Assembly: GCA_965221625.1 (NCBI GenBank)
Contig: OZ244903.1
Span: 744,001-808,000 of the forward strand
Direction: 5' to 3'
Length of the DNA: 64,000 nucleotides
From: Bin127 sp965221625
GTDB taxonomy: Bacteria; Chloroflexota; Dehalococcoidia; Lucifugimonadales; Lucifugimonadaceae
Part shown: piece by piece, positions 25,732-34,953 of the stretch
Numbering within the stretch: the first letter of the stretch is position 1
How the letters are laid out: each line of letters begins with the position of its first letter
Made by a program: the position numbers and the translations under genes
The notes under the pieces: generated by a model
What the model was told of the DNA's origin: nothing
Databases searched by the model: none
Seen by the model: only the letters and a program-made list of their open reading frames with translations

Positions 25732-27639
25732 ATGCGTCCTCAAGATACGAGCTCGCAATCCCGGCAGTCCGGCGTTTCTAGAATCCCCGCGTTCGTCTAC
25801 TTCGTTGCATTGGCTTTGACGTTTTCGGTGGCAGTTGCGTGCAGTGGTGATAGCGAACCGACCGCAACATCTGTGCCGACGGCGGCCCCGGCCCCGACCG
25901 CAACGATCGTTAAACAAGCTCCGACACCAACGCCTGAACTAACTAGCCCAGCGGATGCCGAGGAAGAGGACGTGGTCGAAAAGATTGAAGGCGATGAAGC
26001 GTTAGCGACGGTGTTCGGCGAGTGGGGTCCGACTTGCTTGAATGGCGTCTATCCCCCTCAAGCTCCTCAGTTGGACGACGTAGACGTTGCGGACTTCAGC
26101 ACCGACGCGAACGGCCTCGAGTTCTACACCTTCGTCGAGGGATATGGCGACAAACCGAAACTCGATTGGGAGGTCGACGTTCAATACACGGGTTGGTTGG
26201 AAGACGGTTGCATATTCGATAGCTCATACACGCGCTCCGAGCCATCGGTCTTCCCAGTGGGCGCGGTAATCCCCGGTTGGCAGATGGCGATCACTCAGAT
26301 GCAACTCGGAGAGCGACGTCGTGTTGTAATCCCGTCCGAGCTGGCATATGGTGAAGCGGGATCTCCACCGATCATCCCAGCTAACGCAACGCTCACATTC
26401 GACATCATCCTCGTTGATGGCTCAGACCCCGATGCGCAACAGGCGGTAGCGACGCAAGAGGCAGAGCGTCTCCTGACGCTGGCGACCGCGGAAGCGTTGG
26501 ACGAACCGGTAGAGTTTGCGCCGATCTTGGAGGACTACTTGGTTGACGCATCCCGCTTCCTCGGCGCATTGCCGCAAGGCGAAGTCACTTGTATGGGTGC
26601 GTATGCCGGCGGTGCCGACGCGCTACTTGCTATCTTTTCGAGTCAAGACTCGAGACCCACGGTGCGGCTGGTGGAACAATTCGACGAATGCTTGAGCGAT
26701 AACAGTTTGAGAAACGTCGTTGTCGGACGCATCGTCATCATCAATCCGCAGATGTCCGAATCGACGGTTTCGTGCATGGCTGACACGATCGAAAACCCGA
26801 CACTGAAGCCTCTATTCGGTGTTTTCAATGAGTTGGAGGTGTCCCGAGAGTGGACGTCCGCACATTTCTGCATGACTGCGGAGGAGCGAATCGCATTCGA
26901 AACCGCACTCTACACCGACCCTGCGCAACGGCCGGCTATCGGCAATGGCACAACTTTCGTTGACGTGCAGGAGTGCATGGTGAATCGCTTAGGCTCGGAT
27001 CGCTACTTCGCACCGGTACAACAACCTGACACATCTGATCGTGCGGCGATGGATGTCTTCTTCTCAGATTTCACCGCCTTCATGATCGCCGACATTGCCT
27101 GTCGACAAGGCGACGCTGGATTCGTGATGGAAGACGGCACCTTTTTGACCGAGGAAGCCGCCACGTGCGTCGCTGAGGAGTTGGGCGACGTGCGCTTCGG
27201 TGAAGTGTTGCTGGATCGAGTTTGGGTGCCAACCAACGATCAACACGTCGAGATCGTCGAAGGTTTCTCCAAATGCGACGTCGCCAACGACTTCCTCGAT
27301 CTACCAGCAAGCGTGAGCACTTTAGGATCGTCAGATCTCAGTTGTTTACTCACTGAGTTGGAGAACACTGAAGATCGAACTCGGACGTCTTTGCGTTCGT
27401 TCGCGGAAGTGGGATCTCGGGGCGAATTGAAGTCCGGCGACTTGGCAGCGTTGCTCTTCGGAACTCACCGATGTGGCATCGAGTTGCCAGGTGTGCCTCG
27501 CGACACCGAGTTGTCCGACACCGAGGTGATGTGCATCGTCGGCAAGATTGATGCAGAACTGTTCGCACAAGGCAGAGCTGCGGTAATGCCAGCGTTCGAT
27601 GCTGTGCTCGTGGAAGCCGGCGATTGCGTCGAGGGTTAA
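25732..27639 (+). CDS. FKBP-type prolyl isomerase lipoprotein with Cys-paired C-terminal modules
   Basis: A 635-residue exported lipoprotein. The signal peptide ends at the lipobox VAVAC, followed by a Thr-Pro linker. Residues about 120-230 are an FKBP domain: VQYTGWLEDGCIFDSSYTR, GAVIPGWQMAITQMQLGERR, VIPSELAYGEAG, ANATLTFDIILVD. This domain should catalyse prolyl cis-trans isomerisation outside the membrane. The remaining 400 residues contain several helical modules that open with a Cys-hydrophobic pair (for example SCLLTELENT, TCVAEELGDV, MCIVGKIDAE) and close with a Cys (for example GFSKCDVAND, GTHRCGIEL). Similar modules form the whole body of the lipoprotein at 49062. I do not recognise this module as a named domain. 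Confidence 0.88.
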   Translation: MRPQDTSSQSRQSGVSRIPAFVYFVALALTFSVAVACSGDSEPTATSVPTAAPAPTATIVKQAPTPTPELTSPADAEEEDVVEKIEGDEALATVFGEWGPTCLNGVYPPQAPQLDDVDVADFSTDANGLEFYTFVEGYGDKPKLDWEVDVQYTGWLEDGCIFDSSYTRSEPSVFPVGAVIPGWQMAITQMQLGERRRVVIPSELAYGEAGSPPIIPANATLTFDIILVDGSDPDAQQAVATQEAERLLTLATAEALDEPVEFAPILEDYLVDASRFLGALPQGEVTCMGAYAGGADALLAIFSSQDSRPTVRLVEQFDECLSDNSLRNVVVGRIVIINPQMSESTVSCMADTIENPTLKPLFGVFNELEVSREWTSAHFCMTAEERIAFETALYTDPAQRPAIGNGTTFVDVQECMVNRLGSDRYFAPVQQPDTSDRAAMDVFFSDFTAFMIADIACRQGDAGFVMEDGTFLTEEAATCVAEELGDVRFGEVLLDRVWVPTNDQHVEIVEGFSKCDVANDFLDLPASVSTLGSSDLSCLLTELENTEDRTRTSLRSFAEVGSRGELKSGDLAALLFGTHRCGIELPGVPRDTELSDTEVMCIVGKIDAELFAQGRAAVMPAFDAVLVEAGDCVEG

Positions 27640-27674
27640 ACCACTAGCAGCAATTGGTTGGCGGGTTGGTGCGG

Positions 27675-27680
27675 TAAGAT
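27675..27680 (+). promoter_or_regulatory. -10 element close to the start of the MBL gene (possible leaderless transcript)
   Basis: taagat ends 9 bases before the ATG at 27690, and no ribosome-binding sequence fits between. If used, the mRNA would be leaderless or nearly so. Confidence 0.35.
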
Positions 27681-27689
27681 ACTTGCACC

Positions 27690-28538
27690 ATGTCCAGCGA
27701 TGTTTTAGATGTCGGCGACATCCGCGTCACGTCTCTCAGCGATGGACGCGTGGTGTTCGACCCTCGAATCACCTTCCCTGAGACGCCACTTGAGCATTGG
27801 GAGCGGTACTACGACGTCTTCCCGGAGTACTTCGCGCAACCGTTCTTCCTGCTGAATCTTGGTGTATTCGCGATGCGGTCGGGTGGCAAGACACTCGTTG
27901 CCGACACAGGGTTCGGCCCGCACGGTCAGATGTTGGGTGCCGACACACCGGCTGACTTGATGAACGACTTCGACCGCAAAGGCATCTCGCCTGATGAGAT
28001 TGACACCGTGTTCCTAACTCACCTGCACGGGGATCACGTTGGTTGGAACACGCGCCCAGAGGACAACTCGGTTCCCACGTTCAAGAATGCCCGTTACAGA
28101 GTTCACGAAGCAGATTGGCACCACTTCACGGCTCACCAACAGATGGACGGGCCGGCTGGCGAGACGATCGACCGCAGTGTGAAACCGTTACACGAAGCGG
28201 GGGTGCTGGACTTGATGCACGGAGAGACTGAACTACTCCCCGGCATCACCGCCATCCATACGCCCGGTCACACTCCGGGACACATGAGCCTACTGCTCGC
28301 ATCGGGTAATGACCGAGCATTACTCATCGGCGACGTCTTGGGTTCCCCCATGCACGCCACCGACACAGATCTGCCATACTGGCCAGATGTCGACAAGCAA
28401 CAAGGCATCGCCACGCGCCATCGACTCTTGGACATGGCCGAGCGAGAAGGGATGATCGTTCTAGGCAGCCACCTCAGCCCACCCGGCTGGGGCACGATGA
28501 TCCGATGGCAAGGCCGCCGCTATTGGCGGGGGTTGTAG
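27690..28538 (+). CDS. Metallo-beta-lactamase fold hydrolase
   Basis: A 282-residue MBL-fold enzyme. The di-metal motif is THLHGDHVGWN (HxHxDH). The next ligand His is in IHTPGHTPGHMSLLL, the bridging Asp in LLIGDVLGSPMH, and the final His probably in VLGSHLSPPGWG. The layout FFLLNLGVFAMRSGGKTLVADTGFG at the front is typical of quorum-quenching-lactonase-like and related hydrolases. Substrate unknown: a lactone, thioester or phosphoester are all possible. It is cytoplasmic, with no signal. It is convergent with the enolase-superfamily gene. Confidence 0.9.
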   Translation: MSSDVLDVGDIRVTSLSDGRVVFDPRITFPETPLEHWERYYDVFPEYFAQPFFLLNLGVFAMRSGGKTLVADTGFGPHGQMLGADTPADLMNDFDRKGISPDEIDTVFLTHLHGDHVGWNTRPEDNSVPTFKNARYRVHEADWHHFTAHQQMDGPAGETIDRSVKPLHEAGVLDLMHGETELLPGITAIHTPGHTPGHMSLLLASGNDRALLIGDVLGSPMHATDTDLPYWPDVDKQQGIATRHRLLDMAEREGMIVLGSHLSPPGWGTMIRWQGRRYWRGL

Positions 28539-28594
28539 GGGTTTTAAATCCAGTCGTGAGCCGGAGGAACCTCTGGTCTCGCGGCGATACCGCT

Positions 28595-29803
28595 TCAATC
28601 GAAGAAGTGTTTGTCTTCGTCGGAGAGGTACTTCTTGGCTGCGGGGACGTTGAAGCGTACGCCGAGTCCGGGGGTGTCCCAGACCTTGATGTGGCTCTTC
28701 TCGACGATTGGATTGGGCAGACCTTCGATGATGTCGTACCACCATTCTGGGCGACCGGCGGGGTACTCAAGCGCGATGTAGTTGCGCGGTAGTGTGGCGG
28801 CGAGGTGAACGTGAGCGGCGACTCCGATCAAACCGTCGGCGACGCCGTGTGGCGCGATTAGGATGCCGTGCAGGTCTGCATATTCGGCTATCCACTTCGT
28901 CTCCGCAATTCCGCCGACGTCGAGTGGATCGGGACCGATGACGTTGACCGCCTTCTTCTCGAGCAAGTCCTTGAAGTTTTGTCTCAAGTAGATCTGCTCG
29001 CCGGTATGAATCGGGGTCGATGTCGCGGAAGTCACCTCGCGATAGAGGTCAGCTAAGACGTAAGGCGTGTAGTCGCCGGTAATCATGTCTTCGAGCCACA
29101 TGATGTTCAGCGGTTCCAGAGCTTTGGCGAGTCGCAACGCGTCAATAACGGTCATGCCCGGACCGCAGTCCAACGCGAGGCCGACTTCGTCGCCGAGAAC
29201 GTCCTTCATTGCTTCGACACAAGCGATGGTGTGTTTTAGCCCTTTCTCAGTGAGTAGACCTCCGGACGGCGGTCGGACTGGACCACCCAATCCTCTGGTT
29301 TGATTCGGCTCGCCGTAGAAATAGTCGGGGACGACGGATGCCATATTGGAGTGGAAGGAGATGCCTTGCTTGATGATGCTGAAGCCCTCTTTGAACTCCT
29401 TCATCTTCGCCATGTTTTCGGCGTAGTGTTGAGGTTCGTTGCCTTCCATCGGCACTCGAATGCCACCGTTGTAGACACGCACTTGATCGCGCACCTTGCC
29501 ACCGAGGAGTTTGTAGACGGGTAACCCAGACGCTTTGCCGGCGATGTCCCACAGTGCGACTTCGATGGCACTTACGGCAGCTCCCCACGGTTTGAAGCTG
29601 CCAAGGCGTCGGATGCGACTGACGACACGTTCAACGTCGGTTGGATCCTGATCGATCAACGCATCGCGGTAGAAGAGGATGTGCGGTTTGAGATACGGCT
29701 TGGTCCATTCGGCTTGCCCTAGACCGTCGATGCCCGCGTCCGTCGTGATGCGCACGATGGGGTTGCCGCCGATGACGGCACACTTGAGGTCGGTGATCTT
29801 CAT
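28595..29803 (-). CDS. Mandelate racemase/muconate lactonizing enzyme family protein
   Basis: A 402-residue enolase-superfamily enzyme, probably a sugar-acid dehydratase. The N-terminal capping domain begins KITDLKCAVIGGNPIVRI. In the barrel, metal ligands are predicted as the Asp of VGLALDCGPGMT, the Glu of IMWLEDMITGDY and the Glu of STPIHTGEQIYLRQ. The general acid/base His lies in LIAPHGVADG. The pattern is closest to the galactonate/gluconate dehydratase branch. ATG 29803 is chosen because AGGA sits 8 bases upstream; earlier in-frame ATG and TTG codons exist. The gene stands alone between a convergent MBL gene and tRNA-Asp. Confidence 0.88.
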   Translation of the reverse strand: MKITDLKCAVIGGNPIVRITTDAGIDGLGQAEWTKPYLKPHILFYRDALIDQDPTDVERVVSRIRRLGSFKPWGAAVSAIEVALWDIAGKASGLPVYKLLGGKVRDQVRVYNGGIRVPMEGNEPQHYAENMAKMKEFKEGFSIIKQGISFHSNMASVVPDYFYGEPNQTRGLGGPVRPPSGGLLTEKGLKHTIACVEAMKDVLGDEVGLALDCGPGMTVIDALRLAKALEPLNIMWLEDMITGDYTPYVLADLYREVTSATSTPIHTGEQIYLRQNFKDLLEKKAVNVIGPDPLDVGGIAETKWIAEYADLHGILIAPHGVADGLIGVAAHVHLAATLPRNYIALEYPAGRPEWWYDIIEGLPNPIVEKSHIKVWDTPGLGVRFNVPAAKKYLSDEDKHFFD

Positions 29804-29918
29804 TTGGCGCATCCTGCGTGACTCGACGGTTCGATATGCCAAATGATACGGGTGACGAGCGACGCGCTAGGTTAGTCAACGAGAACCGAATGCCCAGATC
29901 AGTGGGACGGGAAAGAAG

Positions 29919-29995
29919 TGGCGACCCCGAGCAGATTTGAACTGCCGATCTCCTCCTTGACAGGGAGGCGTGTTAGGCCACTACACCACGGGGCC
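29919..29995 (-). tRNA. tRNA-Asp (anticodon GTC)
   Basis: On the minus strand GGCCCCG pairs with CGGGGTC (one G-U pair), followed by discriminator G and an encoded CCA. The anticodon arm CCTCC-CTGTCAA-GGAGG gives GTC. The T-loop reads TTCAAAT. Confidence 0.97.
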
Positions 29996-30096
29996 GCATA
30001 TCGGTGAGTAGGTGCTGGTGGGAGCCCACCTCGCTACCACCTACTAGACTACACAAAAGTCGCTACACGGTCAACGCGCAGCAGAATACCGGTGCG

Positions 30097-32901
30097 TTAC
30101 CGATAGCTCGATTCCGACTCTTCGAGTGATTGATTGAGATACTCTGATTGCTCCAGAACCTCTTCAGGGATTTCGTACTCCTCACCGTATGCGACGACGT
30201 CGGCTTCGACTCGATAGCGGTAGCGCGAGTCTTCTTCGAACTGCCATTCGATCATGTAGTGCTGAATCTTGTGTGTTGTGGTGTCTACGAGGACCTCGAT
30301 GGTTGCTCGCGGCCAATGAGTGACGTCGCTTAAGCGCGTGAATGTAATTTGCGCCAAGTCATTGCCCCGGCGCGATACTTCAGCAGTGACGTCCCAACGA
30401 CTTCCGATTCCCATCAAGCGGAGTGGGTTCGCAAGGAAGGGGTCGAACCGCACTCGGTTTCGATAATCCCGGGCGCGCCCGCCATGCTCCGCACTTCGTG
30501 TCCACCTTCCCCCCGCTGACGACCAACTTTCCTTGTCATCTTCGAAGATTATTGAGTTCCAACTGCGGCTCGAGAATGCGACGAAACGGCTATTGGATCC
30601 CTCAAAATCAGCGTAGTGTACGTCGAGCGTCGGGCCCGGGTTGCGGGCGCGCCCATTAACATCGATCCCCACGAGTTCGAGTGAGATGCTGCCAGCGTCT
30701 CTAAAGGTCTTTTCCACGTTACGCCAGAGATTGGACGAGTATCGTGTCTCTGCCACATCAATTGAAACTGCGGCCGTTGCTGTGGATTCATCCATCTTGT
30801 TAGGCACGTAGTCAAGAGTGTCTTCGTCGAAGACGATCAGATCCTTGAGCTCGTCATGTGTCATGCCAGGTTTGACTAACTGTGAGTAGATCATGCGGAA
30901 TATGCGGATATCTTCCGGACGGATATAAGACTCTTTGTCGACGTGAGACGGTGAGAATGGACGATTATCGTGTCCTACCGGGATCAGGGCGTGCAGCAAT
31001 TCGTGATTGGTGGTGTACCGGATTTCGTCTTCTATCGTTATCGCCTCGTCGCGCCAATCGGGGTGCCGCTTGGACACAGTAATGAAGGCGTAGTTGATGG
31101 TGAACTCGTCGTCAGGATCGGAGCGATGGTACATGCAACCCGCACATTCAACCCACCCAGTGCCTAGTCGAAGTACCCGGGGATGTCCTTCGTGTCCGAC
31201 ATACGCCTCTACGTGGGCGTCTTGGTAGTTGTCGACGACGTGGTATTCGAGGTTCGTGATTTCGGCGATGCTGGCAACGGCTTCATCGAAGATCCGCACG
31301 TACTCGGGATCGCCGTCCCGATAGATGTTGACCCGGTCGACCGCCCATTTGCGGATGTACGGATCGTTATATCCGCCGCAGGTTTCGCCTATGGGCACTT
31401 CGATTTCAGTGAAGCACTCCCAAAGGTCTTTGGACATTCCGGTGATACGTTCTGCGACGTAGGCGTCGAAGGTGACGCTGAACTCCCCTGCGCTGACCTG
31501 CAACTCCATCTCGCCCTGCGGCAAACGGATTCCGTCGAATCGGACTGGCGTATAGTTCCGGCCGATGCGAACGGGATCGCTCGCGTCTATCGATTGGCAA
31601 GTCTCACTGCCGTCTCCATTTGAGATGTAACAGATCGCTTCTGGCGTCACAGTTGCTGACGGGAGACGGCCGGCTTGCCGTGCGGAAACGGCAATGTCGA
31701 CTTCTGCCGAACCGTCGAGGTAGTAGCCACGCACTTCGACTGAGGGCCGATGCCAAATGACGTCGATCGCGGGTTGCTCAGGGATGTACGGCAACACGTT
31801 GCCCAGTTTGGTCGTTCTTGATGCGCCGTTCCAACCTTCAGACATCGAGTGAAACACGGCAGTCAGCTCGTTGTCCGTAGTTTGGATGCCATACAGCGTT
31901 ATCACGTATCGGTGATTGCTCCATTCCTCGTCAGAGATCTGGAAAGTGTCGGACGCATCGCATGGAGACTCTCCTGAGCAGCTGAAGTCGACCCGCAAAG
32001 ATTGGACCGGCCACGGATCCGAGTTGAGAATCTCGAACTCCAGCTCAACGTCTGCCGAACGGTCGGGGTTGTAACGGATCACGTCGAATTCGATCAACGA
32101 GACATCGGGACCTAGGGCAGGAGGTACCCAATCGGACAGATCGTCGAAGGTCAAACCGCTCGAGAAACAGTCGAAGCCTGCATGGCATCCGACGAGTTCG
32201 ATCGAGATTTCGTGGAGTTGGGGATCGATGTCATATAGCCCGACCGTGACGACTCCCGGCGGAAGTGGGTCGGGCAGTCCGTCTCCGTCGATGTCGTCAT
32301 TCCAATATTGCCTAGCAATCGTCGCACCGTCGCACTGCGGCCCGACACGACAATCGATGAACACGTCGAACTCGGTGACCGGCCAATCGTCGACGGGATC
32401 GGTTTGGAATCTCAACGTGAGCTCGATCAAACCATTCGGTAGGAGGCGTTCGACTCGATGACCCAGATATTCGACCGCCATCGGTTGTGGCTGGGGAACT
32501 TCGATTTCGTCATACCGATCCGCATGGCGAACTTGGTCGCCGCCAGAGGCCGTAGTCGAAAAATCAAACGAGACAGAATCAACATCAGGCGAGAGGTCAA
32601 GGTAGAAGCTGGCCAGCACGAGTGAGTCGGTTGATACCGTTGGCTCCAATAGAGCGTGCACGCATTGTTCGGGCGCGCCAAAGCATGCGGTTGCTTCGAT
32701 CAAGCTCTCGATGTCGAGGAACCCACTCGGCAGTGGGATGTCGAATCGCACCGTGGCAGTTCCGTCGCGATTGAAGCTGGTTATCGAATGCGTGATGGTT
32801 GCTTGCTGTGCCGTGGATGCGCTCACCAAAAACGGGTTGAAAGCGATCCATAGTGCCGCGATGATGACCAACGCGGCGACCTTTACCATCAGGGGCCGCA
32901 T
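30097..32901 (-). CDS. Secreted zincin-like protein coupled to a peptide ABC transporter
   Basis: A 934-residue exported protein. ATG 32901 starts a clear signal peptide (VKVAALVIIAALWIAF, then AFNPFLVSASTAQQ) and lies one base after the stop of the upstream ATPase gene (tagcatg), so translation is probably coupled. The first 530 residues are repeated beta-sandwich-like segments with conserved Cys pairs. Residues 633-644 are HELLHALIPVGH, an HExxH zinc-binding motif with a third His one residue later than in metzincins. TGWVECAGCMYH lies shortly before. The C-terminal part has Trp-rich beta strands. It is probably a surface or secreted metalloprotease that may feed peptides to the transporter (inference). 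No named family is recognised. The frame continues upstream of 32901, but that part overlaps the ATPase gene. Confidence 0.72.
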   Translation of the reverse strand: MRPLMVKVAALVIIAALWIAFNPFLVSASTAQQATITHSITSFNRDGTATVRFDIPLPSGFLDIESLIEATACFGAPEQCVHALLEPTVSTDSLVLASFYLDLSPDVDSVSFDFSTTASGGDQVRHADRYDEIEVPQPQPMAVEYLGHRVERLLPNGLIELTLRFQTDPVDDWPVTEFDVFIDCRVGPQCDGATIARQYWNDDIDGDGLPDPLPPGVVTVGLYDIDPQLHEISIELVGCHAGFDCFSSGLTFDDLSDWVPPALGPDVSLIEFDVIRYNPDRSADVELEFEILNSDPWPVQSLRVDFSCSGESPCDASDTFQISDEEWSNHRYVITLYGIQTTDNELTAVFHSMSEGWNGASRTTKLGNVLPYIPEQPAIDVIWHRPSVEVRGYYLDGSAEVDIAVSARQAGRLPSATVTPEAICYISNGDGSETCQSIDASDPVRIGRNYTPVRFDGIRLPQGEMELQVSAGEFSVTFDAYVAERITGMSKDLWECFTEIEVPIGETCGGYNDPYIRKWAVDRVNIYRDGDPEYVRIFDEAVASIAEITNLEYHVVDNYQDAHVEAYVGHEGHPRVLRLGTGWVECAGCMYHRSDPDDEFTINYAFITVSKRHPDWRDEAITIEDEIRYTTNHELLHALIPVGHDNRPFSPSHVDKESYIRPEDIRIFRMIYSQLVKPGMTHDELKDLIVFDEDTLDYVPNKMDESTATAAVSIDVAETRYSSNLWRNVEKTFRDAGSISLELVGIDVNGRARNPGPTLDVHYADFEGSNSRFVAFSSRSWNSIIFEDDKESWSSAGGRWTRSAEHGGRARDYRNRVRFDPFLANPLRLMGIGSRWDVTAEVSRRGNDLAQITFTRLSDVTHWPRATIEVLVDTTTHKIQHYMIEWQFEEDSRYRYRVEADVVAYGEEYEIPEEVLEQSEYLNQSLEESESSYR

Positions 32902-32902
32902 G

Positions 32903-33892
32903 CTATTCGGCGTTTGCGGCGTATAAGTGGCAGGCGACGACTCGAGACGCGGTGGAAGGATAGAGCGGCGGCGTCTCTGAACATTGATCCATGGCGTGCG
33001 GACAGCGATCAGCGAATTGGCAGCCGGTGTACCCTTCACCCATCGTGTCGCCTGTCGAGTCGGACGCCGGAGCGACGACTTCCAGTCCTTGTTGCCATCT
33101 CCGATCAGGATCCGGCATCGGGATTGATCCCACCAGCAGTTGAGTATAGGGGTGTTCGGGACTTCGCACCACTGCTTCCACGTCGCCTTGTTCTGCGACC
33201 GCGCCACGGTAGAGCACGATAATCTGCTCGCTAATCTCGTAGGCCGTGGTCAGGTCATGCGTGATGTAGATGATCGAGATACCGAATTCGGTGTTCAGCT
33301 GACGAAGGTTCTCGAGGATGGTTGCGCGCAACGACGCGTCGACCATTGAAACCGGTTCGTCGGCGACGATCAACTTCGGATCCAACAGCAACGCTCGCGC
33401 CACCATCACTCGCTGTCTTTGCCCGCCACTCAACTGATGCGGATAGCGGCCGAGCGTGTCGCGCGGGTTCAAACCGACTTTCCGCAGCGTATCTTCGATG
33501 ATCTCCACCGCTTGATCTCGCGAACTCGCCAACTTTGCCTTCCGCACCGGCAGGTGAAGGGCATGGTCCACCTTGTAGAAGGGGTTGTAGACCTCAAATG
33601 GGTCTTGGAAGATGACCTGCACGTCGCGCCGGAATTGGCGTCGCTGCGTTCTGGAAAGCGTGCTGACCGACTGATCGCGGTATCGGACTTCGCCCGCAGT
33701 TGGCGGGATGATTCCAAGCAAGAGACGGGCTACGGTCGTCTTGCCGCTGCCGCTCTCGCCGACCAGCGCGGTGATGGTGGGTTGGTCTTCATCAACCGCG
33801 ATGGAGAAGTCGCGCAGGGCTACGGTTTTGCGACTGAACCAACCGGTGCCGAAGGTTTTCGACGCGTTCTTGAGTTCGACGAGCGAAGTCAT
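32903..33892 (-). CDS. Peptide/nickel-type ABC transporter ATP-binding protein (DppF/OppF-like)
   Basis: A 329-residue ATPase. Walker A is VGESGSGKTTVARLLLG, the signature is LSGGQRQRVMVARALL, Walker B is LIVADEPVSMVDAS, and the switch His is in IYITHDLTTAYE. The C-terminal oligopeptide-transporter extension has CQFADRCPHAMDQC, where Cys residues in this family can bind an Fe-S cluster. It follows the first ATPase gene by 11 bases and is coupled to the zincin gene downstream. It powers uptake through the two permeases of the operon. Confidence 0.95.
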   Translation of the reverse strand: MTSLVELKNASKTFGTGWFSRKTVALRDFSIAVDEDQPTITALVGESGSGKTTVARLLLGIIPPTAGEVRYRDQSVSTLSRTQRRQFRRDVQVIFQDPFEVYNPFYKVDHALHLPVRKAKLASSRDQAVEIIEDTLRKVGLNPRDTLGRYPHQLSGGQRQRVMVARALLLDPKLIVADEPVSMVDASLRATILENLRQLNTEFGISIIYITHDLTTAYEISEQIIVLYRGAVAEQGDVEAVVRSPEHPYTQLLVGSIPMPDPDRRWQQGLEVVAPASDSTGDTMGEGYTGCQFADRCPHAMDQCSETPPLYPSTASRVVACHLYAANAE

Positions 33893-33903
33893 TTCGTTGC
33901 ACT

Positions 33904-34953
33904 CTAAGCGTTCTCGCCTTGTGAGTAGAGGAGGCAGGCAGCCTGCTGCGCAACCTCGTTCGTTTCGCCACCGTTTTCGATCGCCATGAGGGAAGGCTCT
34001 TGTTGGCTACAGATGTCGATGGCTTGGGGGCAGCGAGGATGAAACGGGCATCCGCTCGGCAACGCATAGAGCGAAGGTGCGGTTCCCGGTATGCCCCGGA
34101 GGTCACCGCGTTTGCGATCATCTCGTTCGAGCGAGGGCAGACTTTCGATGAGCATCTGGGTGTACGGATGCTTGGGTTCACGCAATAGTTGCCGGAGCGT
34201 ACCGGTTTCGACGAGTTTTCCGGCGTACATCACGCCGAGTTTGTCGACGAACTGCGCCATCAATCCGATGTCATGTCCGATGAGCAGTATCGCGGCACCA
34301 AGCTCCTCTTGCAACTCGGCTAACGTCTCCATGATTTGACGTTGCACGACGACGTCGAGTGCGCTGGTGGGTTCGTCGGCAATGATGACTTTCGGACCCA
34401 TCGAGATGGCGATGGCGATCGTTACCCGTTGCTTCATGCCGCCACTAAGTTCGTGCGGGTACATGTCGCCGACTTGCGGACCAAGCCCGACTTTCGCTAG
34501 TAGTTCGATGACTAACTCGCGGAAGTCTGAGTTCGAGAGTTGGACGTCGTGGTCGCGCAGTCCGTCGATAATCTGATTCTTGACCTTGGCAACGGGATTG
34601 AGCGAGTTCATCGCGCCTTGCGGCACCAATGCAATCGTCGATAGTTTGGCGTTGCGCATCTCTTCGTCGCTGAGGGCGAGCAGGTCTACGCCATCGACAA
34701 CCGCCGAGCCGTCGACGATGCGTCCGGGAGGTTTGATCAACCGCATCAGTGCGAGTGCAGTTGTAGATTTTCCGGATCCCGATTCACCGACTAAGCCCAT
34801 GCGCTCGCCGGGCATGATGGAAAAGGTGACGCCGTCGGCCGCTTTAATCTCACCGAGGGACGTGTAGTACGAAACTCGCAGGTCTTGCAGGTCTAGTGCC
34901 GGCCGGTCTTTGGCGGCGGGTTGACCATTCTGGATGGCAGAGGATTCAATCAC
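33904..34953 (-). CDS. Peptide/nickel-type ABC transporter ATP-binding protein (DppD/OppD-like)
   Basis: A 349-residue ATPase. Walker A is VGESGSGKSTTALALMRL, the signature is ELSGGMKQRVTIAIAI, Walker B is VIIADEPTSALDVVVQ, and the switch His is in LLIGHDIGLMAQ. The C-terminal Cys-containing extension is CPFHPRCPQAIDIC. The start is GTG 34953, because gtga overlaps the permease stop by 4 bases. An open frame runs further upstream but lies inside the permease gene. It pairs with the DppF-like ATPase. Confidence 0.95.
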   Translation of the reverse strand: MIESSAIQNGQPAAKDRPALDLQDLRVSYYTSLGEIKAADGVTFSIMPGERMGLVGESGSGKSTTALALMRLIKPPGRIVDGSAVVDGVDLLALSDEEMRNAKLSTIALVPQGAMNSLNPVAKVKNQIIDGLRDHDVQLSNSDFRELVIELLAKVGLGPQVGDMYPHELSGGMKQRVTIAIAISMGPKVIIADEPTSALDVVVQRQIMETLAELQEELGAAILLIGHDIGLMAQFVDKLGVMYAGKLVETGTLRQLLREPKHPYTQMLIESLPSLERDDRKRGDLRGIPGTAPSLYALPSGCPFHPRCPQAIDICSQQEPSLMAIENGGETNEVAQQAACLLYSQGENA

